64,000 nt of DNA, from positions 1,054,001-1,118,000 of the forward strand of contig NZ_JAAAPL010000001.1 of the NCBI RefSeq assembly GCF_011317445.1. The letters run 5' to 3'. The stretch's first letter is position 1. Each line of letters starts with the position of its first letter. The stretch comes from Chelativorans multitrophicus. GTDB lineage: Bacteria > Pseudomonadota > Alphaproteobacteria > Rhizobiales > Rhizobiaceae. Below are positions 1-8,276 of the stretch, one piece after another. The notes below the pieces were generated by a model that was not told the DNA's origin, searched no databases, and saw only the letters and a list, made by a program, of their open reading frames with translations. Both the position numbers and the translations under genes were made by a program.

Positions 1-612
1 ACGATTTACCCGGGCCTCAAAGAGGCAGGCATTGAGGTCGCCGCAGACATTGTTCTGGAGCGCAATGCGTCGGACGCAACGACCCAAGCACTTCATAGCC
101 TTGAGGCGAATGCCGATGCCGTCATTCTCGTCACCTATCCGAATGAGACGGCTGTCTTCCTGCGTGAGGCAAAGAAGTATGGGCTGAAGGGTCCCTTTGT
201 CGGCGCCAGCTCCCAAATGGACATGCTCGCAGTTGCGGATCGGGCCGGGGGTATCGATGCGATCTCAGAGCTCTATGTAAGTTCCTATCTCCTTGAGCCG
301 GTGGATGGCGAGAAGATGAAGGAGTTTTCTGAACTCTACGCCAAGCACTTTCCGAACGATAAGCTGCAGACTCTGTCGTTCTACGGGATGTCGGGTGCGT
401 ATGCATTCGTCGATGCGTTGGAGCGGGCGGGGCCGGATCTCACGCGGGAAGGTTTCATCAACGCGCTGGAGAGCACGTCCGACGGCTTCGCTGGTCCCGC
501 TTACTGTAAGATCTCGTTCTCTCCCGAAAATCACCAGGGCTGCACAGAAGGGCATATCTGGGCGGTACGCGACGGTAAGGTTGTTGCTATCGGGGAGACC
601 TGGCCTCAATAG
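1..612 (+). CDS. ABC transporter substrate-binding protein, Liv/HAAT type (5' partial)
   Basis: The frame is open from the first base of the window, so the N-terminus and signal peptide lie outside; 203 codons are visible. The visible part resembles the C-terminal lobe of periplasmic type-1 binding proteins (LivJ/LivK-like): a segment on an accumulating variable (ADAVILVTYPNE), then GPFVGASS, and late in the protein a GYLxxYAFVDAL-like helix followed by F-x-G-P-A near the end. It should capture the substrate in the periplasm and deliver it to the permease pair encoded next. The following livH starts 41 bases downstream with its own ribosome binding site. The downstream molybdenum hydroxylase suggests the ligand is not necessarily an amino acid. 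Function is confident at the family level and the ligand is unknown. Confidence 0.85.
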   Translation, partial: TIYPGLKEAGIEVAADIVLERNASDATTQALHSLEANADAVILVTYPNETAVFLREAKKYGLKGPFVGASSQMDMLAVADRAGGIDAISELYVSSYLLEPVDGEKMKEFSELYAKHFPNDKLQTLSFYGMSGAYAFVDALERAGPDLTREGFINALESTSDGFAGPAYCKISFSPENHQGCTEGHIWAVRDGKVVAIGETWPQ

Positions 613-653
613 CCCAAGCTCCGCCGGCGGCAGTAATACTCGGGAGGTTATAA

Positions 654-1526
654 ATGGGGTTCATGACCCTTTTAACGGCAGGACTAGCGCATGGAGGACT
701 CTATGCGCTAGTCGCCTTGGGACTGGTGTTGATCTACAAAACACAGGGCATCGTCAACTGGGCCCATGGCGAATTGCTGATGGTGGGAGCCTTCTCCGGC
801 TATACTGCCTTCGTGCTTGTCGGCCTCCCTTATCCGCTTGCCTTCCTCATCGCTGTCCTGGCCGGTGCGTTGCTAGGGGCGGTGATGGAGCGGGTCGCCT
901 TTCGCGGCATCGTACATGAGCATCATGCAACGCTTGCTTTGGTGGCGATCGGTTTCTCCGTCATCATCAAAGGGCTGGCGCGCATCCCCTTTGGTGCAGA
1001 CGTGTACACCTTGCCGCCGGCCGTAGATGCCGGACCACTTCGCTTCGCTGGCGCGATAGTCACGGCGCAGAGTGTCCTGACGATCACTATTTCAGTTGGC
1101 ATCGCGCTAATGCTGCTGGCGATCTTCCGTTACACCCGTACCGGAAGGCAAATGCAGGCAACCCAACAGAACCTCAACGGCGCCCGCATCGTGGGCGTCA
1201 ATACGGGACGGATTTTCTCTATCACGTGGGCGCTTGCCGCCGCCGTCGGCGCAGTGGCTGGCCTTCTGGCTGGCCCGACCTCCCTCCTGTATCCTGACAT
1301 GGGCAGTGAATTCCTGCTGAAGGGCTTCGCAGCCGCAGTTCTCGGCGGCTTTTATAGCGTCACCGGGGCGATAGTCGGCGGCTTGCTCGTTGGGGTGATC
1401 GAAATGCTGATCGGAGGCTATATCTCAACGGCGTTCCAGCAGGTATCTCCGTTCCTCATCATTATTATCGTCTTGTTCGTCCGTCCTCACGGCCTGTTTG
1501 GACGCCGACCGGTGGAGCGAGTTTGA
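654..1526 (+). CDS. livH: Branched-chain-amino-acid-type ABC transporter permease LivH
   Basis: A 290-residue, almost entirely hydrophobic inner-membrane protein of the LivH family. The early segment reads ALGLVLIYKTQGIVNWAHGE, and the late segment SEFLLKGFAAAVLGGF is the typical cytoplasmic loop that contacts the ATPase. Length fits the family (about 290). The start at 654 is preceded by a good GGGAGG site 7 bases upstream. The TGA stop overlaps the ATG of livM, which suggests translational coupling. It forms the translocation channel with LivM. The substrate cannot be told from sequence. Confidence 0.93.
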   Translation: MGFMTLLTAGLAHGGLYALVALGLVLIYKTQGIVNWAHGELLMVGAFSGYTAFVLVGLPYPLAFLIAVLAGALLGAVMERVAFRGIVHEHHATLALVAIGFSVIIKGLARIPFGADVYTLPPAVDAGPLRFAGAIVTAQSVLTITISVGIALMLLAIFRYTRTGRQMQATQQNLNGARIVGVNTGRIFSITWALAAAVGAVAGLLAGPTSLLYPDMGSEFLLKGFAAAVLGGFYSVTGAIVGGLLVGVIEMLIGGYISTAFQQVSPFLIIIIVLFVRPHGLFGRRPVERV

Positions 1527-2566
1527 TGGATCGAACCGCTATTATGAAGAAGCCCCTGATTTATGGCGGATTGGCCGCAGCTCTTCTTGCGGTCCCGTTG
1601 CTGACCAACGGCTACACGCAGTATGTTGTCAATCTCGTGACCGTCTATGTTGTGCTTGGAGTCGGCCTTAACATACTGCTTGGCTATGCTGGGCAGTTCG
1701 CCTTCGCCAACGCTGCGTTCATGGGCATCGGCGCCTATATAACTGCGATATTGTCCAGTCAGCTCGGCTTGCCGTTCTGGGTGTGCATTCCAGCCGCAGG
1801 CGTCGTGACCGCATTGATTGGGACAGCTTGCGCCGTGCCGGCAATGCGGATGGCCAGCATCTACCTTGCACTCGTTACCTTCGCTTTCGCCGAGCTAATG
1901 GTGTGGGTCTTCATCAACTGGAAGGGTGTAACGAACGGATCGAACGGCATTGGCGTCAGCGCTCCGGATCTTTTCGGCTATGTGTTTCGCGGCGACCAAC
2001 GCCTATATTATCTTCTTCTGCCGTGCTGCCTGACAATGCTTTGGCTCGCATCGCGTATCCTGAAGTCGTACATAGGCCGGTCATTCGTCATCATACGCGA
2101 AAGCGAGATCGTAGCCCGCTGCAACGGGATCGATGTCAGCCGCACGAAGATGATTGCCTTCGGCCTCTCGGCATTCTTCGGTGGCGTAGGTGGAGCGCTG
2201 TTCGCCTATACGGTCGGCCTTGTGCTGCCGCAGTCGTTCGGACTTTTCCAGCTGGTAATTCACATAGCAATTGTGGTGCTAGGCGGCATGGCCAGTCTTG
2301 CTGGCGCCATCATCGGGGCACTGCTCCTGACTACGCTTCCAGAATTCTTGCGCGACTTCCAGAGTCTGCAGGAGGTGATGTTCGGAACGGCGCTCGTAAT
2401 CGTAGCGATATTCATGCCCCGGGGTATTGCCGGCGCGTTGACTCGGTTCGGCATTCTCCCGCGTGAAATGCTCGTGCGTGGCATCGTGCGCGAAAGGCGT
2501 CCGGTTGCTACACCCGGACGGGATCAGGACCTGGAACCTATTGGTGTGGGAGTCACCCATGACTGA
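1526..2566 (+). CDS. livM: Branched-chain-amino-acid-type ABC transporter permease LivM
   Basis: About 346 residues, second permease of the importer. It carries the LivM core (GLNILLGYAGQFAFANAAFMG early, then an A-R-C-N-G-I-D-V-S-R-T-K loop corresponding to the family EAM motif, followed by AFGLSAFFGGVGGAL). The ATG at 1526 overlaps the livH stop; a TTG one codon upstream (1523) is the only other nearby start. The C-terminal 40 residues after the last helix are hydrophilic. The stop codon overlaps the livG start by 8 bases. It acts with LivH in the inner membrane. Confidence 0.93.
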   Translation: MDRTAIMKKPLIYGGLAAALLAVPLLTNGYTQYVVNLVTVYVVLGVGLNILLGYAGQFAFANAAFMGIGAYITAILSSQLGLPFWVCIPAAGVVTALIGTACAVPAMRMASIYLALVTFAFAELMVWVFINWKGVTNGSNGIGVSAPDLFGYVFRGDQRLYYLLLPCCLTMLWLASRILKSYIGRSFVIIRESEIVARCNGIDVSRTKMIAFGLSAFFGGVGGALFAYTVGLVLPQSFGLFQLVIHIAIVVLGGMASLAGAIIGALLLTTLPEFLRDFQSLQEVMFGTALVIVAIFMPRGIAGALTRFGILPREMLVRGIVRERRPVATPGRDQDLEPIGVGVTHD

Positions 2567-3335
2567 TCCAGTTCTAAACGTATCCAACCTGACGGTACGC
2601 TTCGGCGGGCTGGTTGCGGTCGACAGCGTCTCCGTTGCCCTCAAGGCTGGCAAGGTGCACGGTCTCATTGGACCGAACGGAGCGGGCAAGACGACCTTCT
2701 TCAACGCGATCACCGGACTGGTGCCGCAGTCCGACGGCAGGGTCCAATATCTAGGGAAAGACATCACCAATCTGCCTGCCCATCGGCGAGCGGATATTGG
2801 CATCCGACGTTCGTTCCAGTCAGTTCAATTAGTACAGAGTCTTACGGTACTTGAAAACATTCTTATCGGTCTGCACAGTGGATCGGCAGGCAAGGGCTGG
2901 CGTGGCATCGGTGCACTCTTCGGCTTTGAAGGCCCGGATCGGGCCGAGCAGGAGCAAGTTTGGGACGTTGCAGCCTTCCTCGGCATCGAACATACCCTGT
3001 TTAAGTCAATCGCCGAGTTGACATTCGCTGAGCAGCGGTTCGTGGAAATCGCCCGAGCCATCGTCTCCCGCCCGAAAGTGCTGATGCTGGACGAGCCGGC
3101 TGCTGGGCTTAGTGAGGCTGAGATTGAAAAGCTGGATCGGCTGCTAAGGCGACTCGCCCTTGAATGGGGCATGGCTATTCTGCTGGTGGAACACGTGCTT
3201 TCCCTGGTTCTCGTTGTCTCAGATGAAATTACGGTTTTAGACAACGGCAGGTTCGTCATCCATGGGCTGCCGGACGAGGTAGCGCGCGATCCGCGTGTCA
3301 AATCCGCCTATCTCGGAGAAGAAGTACATGCTTAA
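2559..3335 (+). CDS. livG: Branched-chain-amino-acid-type ABC transporter ATPase LivG
   Basis: 258-residue cytoplasmic ATPase. Walker A is GPNGAGKT at residues 38-45, Walker B is VLMLDEPAAGL, and the H-loop reads LLVEHVLSLV. The usual LivG signature (LSYGQQR) is replaced here by LTFAEQR, so the signature glycine is an alanine; the rest of the motif and the following EIARAI are normal. The ATG at 2559 lies inside the end of livM, and a longer frame from 2463 only reads through livM in another phase. livF begins 8 bases before the livG stop. It powers import together with LivF. Confidence 0.92.
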   Translation: MTDPVLNVSNLTVRFGGLVAVDSVSVALKAGKVHGLIGPNGAGKTTFFNAITGLVPQSDGRVQYLGKDITNLPAHRRADIGIRRSFQSVQLVQSLTVLENILIGLHSGSAGKGWRGIGALFGFEGPDRAEQEQVWDVAAFLGIEHTLFKSIAELTFAEQRFVEIARAIVSRPKVLMLDEPAAGLSEAEIEKLDRLLRRLALEWGMAILLVEHVLSLVLVVSDEITVLDNGRFVIHGLPDEVARDPRVKSAYLGEEVHA

Positions 3336-4029
3336 GGTCGAGGGGATTTCTGTCGGATACGGTGCGATCGAGGTTCTGCGTGACCTGAGTTTCACCGTTC
3401 CGAAAGGAAAGGTCGTCGCGCTGCTGGGAGGTAATGGTGCCGGCAAGACGACCACAATGAATGCCATCGCTGGGCTAATCCCGCTGCGAGGCGGCGAAAT
3501 CTACATGAACGGCGAACGCATCACTCGTCAGGCATCCCACAAGGTGTTCGCTGCCGGTATCTCGCTAGTAGCACAGTCTAGGGAACTCTTTCCGGAAATG
3601 ACCGTTCGTCAGAACCTGGAGCTGGGAGTCCTTGCTCAGACAGGCGTGTCGGACGTCGTGGCGCGCGTCGAGGAAATCTATGAGATGTTCCCGCGGCTGC
3701 GTGAAAGGGCGTTCAATCGAGCAGCCTCCCTTTCGGGAGGGGAGCAACAGATGCTGGCGACGGGCCGTGCCTTGATGGCGCGGCCGAAATTGCTCTTGCT
3801 GGATGAACCCACAACAGGACTCGCACCCATAATAGTTTCAGAGCTCCAGAAAATTATCCGAGCAGTGAACGAGCGGGGCTACACGGTGCTGCTCGTTGAG
3901 CAGAATACGAAGATGGCTCTTGAGGTGGCGGACCATGTCTACGTCTTGCGGCGGGGTGGAATTGCCCTCAGCAAACCGCGATCCGAGATTGTAGACACGC
4001 AGGAAATCTTCGATGCCTACCTTAGCTGA
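3328..4029 (+). CDS. livF: Branched-chain-amino-acid-type ABC transporter ATPase LivF
   Basis: 233-residue ATPase with Walker A GGNGAGKT (residues 34-41), a standard signature LSGGEQQ, Walker B LLLLDEPTTGL and an H-loop VEQN, all as in LivF. The start at 3328 has a GGAGAAG site and overlaps the end of livG. Its stop is inside the next gene, whose ATG lies 17 bases upstream, so transporter and molybdenum hydroxylase are physically fused into one transcription unit. Confidence 0.93.
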   Translation: MLKVEGISVGYGAIEVLRDLSFTVPKGKVVALLGGNGAGKTTTMNAIAGLIPLRGGEIYMNGERITRQASHKVFAAGISLVAQSRELFPEMTVRQNLELGVLAQTGVSDVVARVEEIYEMFPRLRERAFNRAASLSGGEQQMLATGRALMARPKLLLLDEPTTGLAPIIVSELQKIIRAVNERGYTVLLVEQNTKMALEVADHVYVLRRGGIALSKPRSEIVDTQEIFDAYLS

Positions 4030-6394
4030 GCAATCGGCCGTCTCCAGCTCCATTCCTCGCATCGACGCGCATCGTTATGTGAGTGGGAAGCCGGTTTATA
4101 CCTCTGATCTACTCCCAGCTGGCTGCCTCCATATGGCTCTGTTGCGCAGTCCGCATCCGCGCGCGCGCATCGTTAGTCTTGATGTAATGAAGGCAAAGGC
4201 AGCGCCCGATATCGTTGAGGTTGTGACCGCAGTAGACCTCGACGATCTAAAGCCGATCCCTGCGGCACTTCCCTTCAGGAGCGACGTGGAGGGGCGAGGA
4301 ACGATTGTCGGTCGATGTCTTGCGGATGGCGAGGTTTGTTACATCGGTCAACCAATCGCTGCTGTCGTCGCAACCAGTGTGCACAGCGCCCAGGCAGCTC
4401 TCGACCTGATCGAAGTCGAGTACCAGCCGTTGCAAGCGGTCCTTGACTTCGACGAAGCACTTGATGCGGGAGCGGTCGCTGCGCACCCCGGTTGGGCTAC
4501 GAACGTGGTCGCCCGTGACGAGATCCATCGGGGCGATTTCGAAGCCGCCCTACGTTTGGCAGATGTGGTCGTTGCCGGGGAGCTTGAGTTCGCGCCGTCA
4601 ACAGCCGCACCCATGGAACCATGCTGTTTTACGGGAGATTGGGACCCGGCACTTGAACGCGTATCCCTGACCGGTACCCTGCAGAACCCTCACACAACCC
4701 GCTGGATGATCGCCACGGCGCTCAATATCCAAGAGACCGCCGTGCGCGTGGTCGCGCCACCGCTTGGCGGCTCATTTGGCTTAAAAATGGCGGGGCATCC
4801 TGAAGAGGTTCTTGTATGCGCCTTGGCGCGGTTTCTTAAGCGGCCGGTCAATTACACGGAAGAACGCTGGGAAACGCTGATGGCTCCTTGCCGCCGGCAG
4901 AAGCATAGGTTCCAGATCGCGGCGACACGCGACGGCAGGATTCTTGGCTTCGAAGACCAGTTTGTCGCAGATGTCGGCATCACGGGGCCCGGCAATGGTT
5001 GGTCGATGCCGCTCGTTACGGCTACGGTCTTCCCGACGGTCTACGATGTGGAGCACTGCCGGATCTCCGCGACATTGATCGCGACCAATTCCACGCCTTG
5101 GCAACCTATCCGCGGGTATGGCAAGGAGATCGGTAACACTGTGATGGAGCGGGCCATCGATTTGCTCGCGGCACATCTCAGAATGGACCCGGTGGCCCTG
5201 CGGCACCTGAACCTGATTGCGGCCGGCGATTTTCCGAAAAAACTTGCCTCCGGTCTCAATCTCGATAGCGGTGACTATCCGACCGCGCTCGAGAAGCTGA
5301 CGAAGCTATTTGGCTACGACGCTTGGCGCCATCGGCAATCGAAGCAACGCCAATCGGAAAAGGTTATTGGCATTGGCATCGCGTTCGAATTGACGCCTGA
5401 AGGAGGAGCTCGACCGGGTGCATTCCCCAGCGGATTTGAAACCGCTACCGTTAAGCTCCTTCCTGGCGGGAGCGTGCAGGTTCTGGTTGGGGTAACTTCA
5501 CCCGGGAGCGGCAACGAAACTGGTATTGCCCAACTCGTTGCGGCGGAACTGGGCGTCGATGCTAGATCCGTCCAAGTGGTGCAAGGGGATACTGACGTAA
5601 CGCCTGTTGGTACCGGACATGCAAGCAGCCGGGCGATGCTCTATGGTGGTACCGCGGCCGTTCTTGCCGCGCGCGATCTTCGTGCGAAGGTTTTGTTATG
5701 CGCTGCAAACATTCTTCGAGCGCCGACGGAAGGTCTCTCCCTAGAGGCGAGCATGATACGCGACAGTGAGGGGAATGGTGTCCTAACTCTTCAAGAAGTC
5801 TCCCACCAGGCGCATACCAATCCCATCATCGTGGCGAAGGGTACTGAACTGCCACTTGAAGCTACTCGCAGCTTTCAGCCCATCAATGTCAGCGTTATTC
5901 CCGATGAAAAGGGCCGCATCGCGACGTATTCTTCCTTCCCCTACTCGGTTCACGCAGCCGCCATCGAGCTCGATCGAGAGACTGGTTCGGTCAAGGTCTT
6001 GGACTACGCTTGCGTCCATGATTGCGGTGTGATGATCAACCCAATGCTGGTTACGGGGCAGCTAAAGGGCGCAATTGTCATGGGTATCGGAGCCGCCCTG
6101 TGGGAGGAGCTTGCCTATGATGATCAGAGAAGGCCGCTGGCACGTCGTCTTAAAGAATATCTTCTACCGCGTGCGATAGATCTGCCTGAAATCCGCGTAG
6201 GGCACATGAGTACGCCCAGCCCATATCATCCCCTCGGACTGAAGGGCGCAGGCGAGTCGGGGGTCGGTGGCGGTATTGCAGCGATGCTTTCCGCCGTCGC
6301 TGACGCTTTGGGGGAACGGCGCGCCGCGCTGACACGCTGTCCCGCAACACCGCCAACACTTCTGGATATCCTGCATGATACCCAACCGTTTTGA
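4013..6394 (+). CDS. Molybdenum hydroxylase (xanthine dehydrogenase family), molybdopterin-binding large subunit
   Basis: 793 residues, the catalytic subunit of a three-subunit molybdo-flavoprotein of the xanthine oxidase family. It shows the aldehyde oxidase/xanthine dehydrogenase a/b hammerhead domain in the first roughly 130 residues, then the MoCo-binding domain with G-G-S-F-G-L-K at 252-258 and the catalytic glutamate E748 in KGAGESG. The CO dehydrogenase active-site loop (AYRCSFR) is absent; the matching place reads P-I-R-G-Y-G-K-E, so this is not a CoxL form I enzyme. Such enzymes hydroxylate N-heterocycles, purines, aldehydes or nicotinate-like compounds with water as oxygen donor. 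It overlaps livF upstream and the FAD subunit downstream, implying that the product of import is the substrate. The exact substrate is unknown. Confidence 0.9.
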   Translation: MPTLAEQSAVSSSIPRIDAHRYVSGKPVYTSDLLPAGCLHMALLRSPHPRARIVSLDVMKAKAAPDIVEVVTAVDLDDLKPIPAALPFRSDVEGRGTIVGRCLADGEVCYIGQPIAAVVATSVHSAQAALDLIEVEYQPLQAVLDFDEALDAGAVAAHPGWATNVVARDEIHRGDFEAALRLADVVVAGELEFAPSTAAPMEPCCFTGDWDPALERVSLTGTLQNPHTTRWMIATALNIQETAVRVVAPPLGGSFGLKMAGHPEEVLVCALARFLKRPVNYTEERWETLMAPCRRQKHRFQIAATRDGRILGFEDQFVADVGITGPGNGWSMPLVTATVFPTVYDVEHCRISATLIATNSTPWQPIRGYGKEIGNTVMERAIDLLAAHLRMDPVALRHLNLIAAGDFPKKLASGLNLDSGDYPTALEKLTKLFGYDAWRHRQSKQRQSEKVIGIGIAFELTPEGGARPGAFPSGFETATVKLLPGGSVQVLVGVTSPGSGNETGIAQLVAAELGVDARSVQVVQGDTDVTPVGTGHASSRAMLYGGTAAVLAARDLRAKVLLCAANILRAPTEGLSLEASMIRDSEGNGVLTLQEVSHQAHTNPIIVAKGTELPLEATRSFQPINVSVIPDEKGRIATYSSFPYSVHAAAIELDRETGSVKVLDYACVHDCGVMINPMLVTGQLKGAIVMGIGAALWEELAYDDQRRPLARRLKEYLLPRAIDLPEIRVGHMSTPSPYHPLGLKGAGESGVGGGIAAMLSAVADALGERRAALTRCPATPPTLLDILHDTQPF

Positions 6395-7205
6395 CTACGC
6401 TGCGCCAAAGACGCTGGATGCGGCTCTCGAGCTTCTCTCTGGGCGAAACGATGCCAAAATTCTCGGCGGAGGCACAGTGCTGGTGCCACTGATGGGCCTT
6501 GGCGATGTGAAGCCTTCGGTTGTTGTTGACCTTAGGAATTTGCCCCTTAGCGGTATTACGAAGAGCAATGGCAGCCTCTTGATCGGTGCTGCCGCAACCT
6601 ACAAAACGATCGCGGCTGATCGTGCTGTCGGCGAGATGGCGCCGTTGCTGGCCTATGTCTCTAGGCAGATCACAGGTGGGCCGCAGATATTGAGTCAAGC
6701 GACCGCAGGCGGCTCGGCCTGCTATTCTAATCCCGCTTCGGATGTTCCAGCTAGCATCGTGGCTCTCGATGCGCGGATGCGTTTGGGTTCTGCTGCTGGC
6801 ACACGAACATTGTCGGCGCTGGAATTCTTCACCGGCGCATTTACAAATGTCCTCCGACCGGACGAAGTTTTACTGGAGATCCTTATCCCTCCTTCGTGCT
6901 GGAATCGCTTCGGCTACATCAAGCAAAAGCACGCCACGAGCTCTTGGCCCATAGTTACGGCGGCGTGTCTTGCAGATAATGACCGTAATGTTCGCATCGC
7001 AGTCGGTGGAGCCGCTTCCAGGCCATATGTGGTCGAAGGGATATGCCGAACCAAGGGATGCGCTGAAGACATCGGACAACGTGCGAGCGAGGCGTTGGTG
7101 GATCCGTGGAGCGATGCACTCGCGCCAGCAGCATATCGGCAACGCATCGTCAAATCGGTTGTCACGCGGGCTGTGAAGCAGGCCCTAGCGGAGGCCACGG
7201 CATGA
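6375..7205 (+). CDS. Molybdenum hydroxylase, FAD-binding medium subunit
   Basis: 276 residues, CoxM/XdhB-type FAD domain. The FAD pyrophosphate loop is seen at A-K-I-L-G-G-G-T-V-L-V-P-L, and the second FAD motif at ATAGGSACYSNPASDVP. A C-terminal CO-dehydrogenase-flavoprotein domain follows, with the GGAASRP segment. It passes electrons from the 2Fe-2S subunit to the physiological acceptor. Its ATG at 6375 overlaps the large-subunit gene by 20 bases and its TGA overlaps the next ATG (ATGA). The gene order large-medium-small is less common than medium-small-large. Confidence 0.9.
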   Translation: MIPNRFDYAAPKTLDAALELLSGRNDAKILGGGTVLVPLMGLGDVKPSVVVDLRNLPLSGITKSNGSLLIGAAATYKTIAADRAVGEMAPLLAYVSRQITGGPQILSQATAGGSACYSNPASDVPASIVALDARMRLGSAAGTRTLSALEFFTGAFTNVLRPDEVLLEILIPPSCWNRFGYIKQKHATSSWPIVTAACLADNDRNVRIAVGGAASRPYVVEGICRTKGCAEDIGQRASEALVDPWSDALAPAAYRQRIVKSVVTRAVKQALAEATA

Positions 7206-7696
7206 GAATCGCTATGAAGGTGAACGGTGTCGCCCGAGATGTCGAGATCGATGAACGCATGCTACTGGCGGAGGTCTTGCGGGGACCTCTCGGATTGAAG
7301 GGAACGCGCATTGGATGCCTTACCGGCGATTGCGGGGCGTGCACTATTTTGTTCAACGGGGAGCTTCGGAAATCCTGCCTGATGCTGGCACAGGCTGCTC
7401 GTGATGCAGATGTCCAGACGATCGAGCATTGCAGCACAGAGATTGACGTGGTTCGCGAGGCATTTGTCGAAGCCCATGGGTTCCAATGCGGATTTTGCAC
7501 CTCTGGAATGATTCTAGTGGCGGCTGAGCTATTGAATCGGGATCAGGAGGTGAGCGCAGCAGATATCCGCCAAGCGATAAGCGGCAATCTCTGTCGTTGC
7601 ACGGGCTACGATAACATTGTGGTCTCTATCCAGAATGCATTGGCAAGGAATTCGGACCAGCGAAATAAAATGTCCCAAGATTCACCTGCCGGATAA
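7202..7696 (+). CDS. Molybdenum hydroxylase, 2Fe-2S small subunit
   Basis: 164 residues. The plant-type ferredoxin cluster ligands are C39, C44, C47 and C59 (GCLTGDCGACTI...SC), and the second, proximal cluster ligands are C96, C99, C131 and C133 (QCGFCTSGM and NLCRCTGY), so both iron-sulfur centres are complete. The start at 7202 is preferred over an in-frame one at 7106 because it overlaps the upstream stop as ATGA and aligns with the family N-terminus. The last gene of the operon; no molybdenum-cofactor maturation gene (XdhC/CoxD type) follows within the window. Confidence 0.92.
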   Translation: MRIAMKVNGVARDVEIDERMLLAEVLRGPLGLKGTRIGCLTGDCGACTILFNGELRKSCLMLAQAARDADVQTIEHCSTEIDVVREAFVEAHGFQCGFCTSGMILVAAELLNRDQEVSAADIRQAISGNLCRCTGYDNIVVSIQNALARNSDQRNKMSQDSPAG

Positions 7697-7704
7697 ACTC
7701 TGGC

Positions 7705-7920
7705 TCAACGAAACAGAGTTTCGCTCTGTGCCGACCAGGTGCAATAATCAGCAAAGCGCCCTTCAGCCGTATGGGGGATCTCAATCTCCGCATCGCCGTC
7801 CTGCAAGTGCCAAGGCGCATTGGGGAACGTATCGCCACGATCACGTCCGATTTGGCGTAGAGACGACCCCTCCGGTAGCGACTCGCCTTTGGTGCTGTAT
7901 AGGGAAAAAGGTGTGTGGCT
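7705..7920 (-). pseudogene. Unassigned open frame between tRNA-Gln and the hydroxylase operon
   Basis: On the minus strand a frame without any ATG runs from the 3' end of the tRNA to a TGA at 7705-7707. Its translation contains stretches such as GRDRGDTFPNAPWHLQDG and EGRFADYCTWSAQSETLFR, which look like coding sequence rather than noise, but I do not recognise the family. It may be the decayed tail of a gene cut off when the neighbouring operon was acquired next to the tRNA, or chance. No start codon or ribosome site is seen. Confidence 0.2.
7713..7729 (+). terminator. Small hairpin after the hydroxylase operon
   Basis: A perfect 6-bp stem ACAGAG/CTCTGT around a 5-base loop lies 16 bases after the stop of the small subunit. 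There is no U-run behind it, so it is at best a weak or Rho-assisted end signal. Confidence 0.25.
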
Positions 7921-7989
7921 GGGGAACCTGGATTCGAACCAGGACTAACGGAGTCAGAGTCCGCTGGTCTACCGTTAACCTATTCCCCA
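7916..7989 (-). tRNA. tRNA-Gln (anticodon CTG)
   Basis: A 74-base cloverleaf on the minus strand. The acceptor stem TGGGGAA pairs with TTCCCCA, the D-arm is GGTT/GACC, the anticodon stem GCGGA/TCCGT (one G-U pair) encloses the loop CTCTGAC with anticodon CTG, and the T-arm is CCTGG-TTCGAAT-CCAGG. The discriminator is G and the CCA tail is encoded. The 3' end faces the transporter/hydroxylase operon, a usual side for integration of mobile DNA. Confidence 0.97.
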
Positions 7990-8276
7990 GCAGCGGCCGT
8001 CAAAGGCCATGCGGTGACAGCTATTTAGCCATGCCCCTTCAATAGTCAACCCCGGCCCCGCTTTCAAATCCCCTTCCGCATCTTTTTCTCATCTGACCAA
8101 TTCCGGGAAAACCGCATTCACCGGCGCCGGCATGCCTATCTGCTTAAGGTGGGATAATTTGCTTCCGTCTGCTCTTGGTGGATAGCCTCTTGGCTGCTAA
8201 TCTGTTTCCAACATGGCGATATGAAGCGCCTGCTGCGCGCCACTTCTCGGCGCTGCGCGGCGCGGAAGGATAGACG

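Noticed and set aside
4013-7696. Carbon monoxide dehydrogenase (coxL/coxM/coxS)
   Set aside because: Only the family architecture matches; the diagnostic CoxL active-site loop is missing, so no cox symbols were given.
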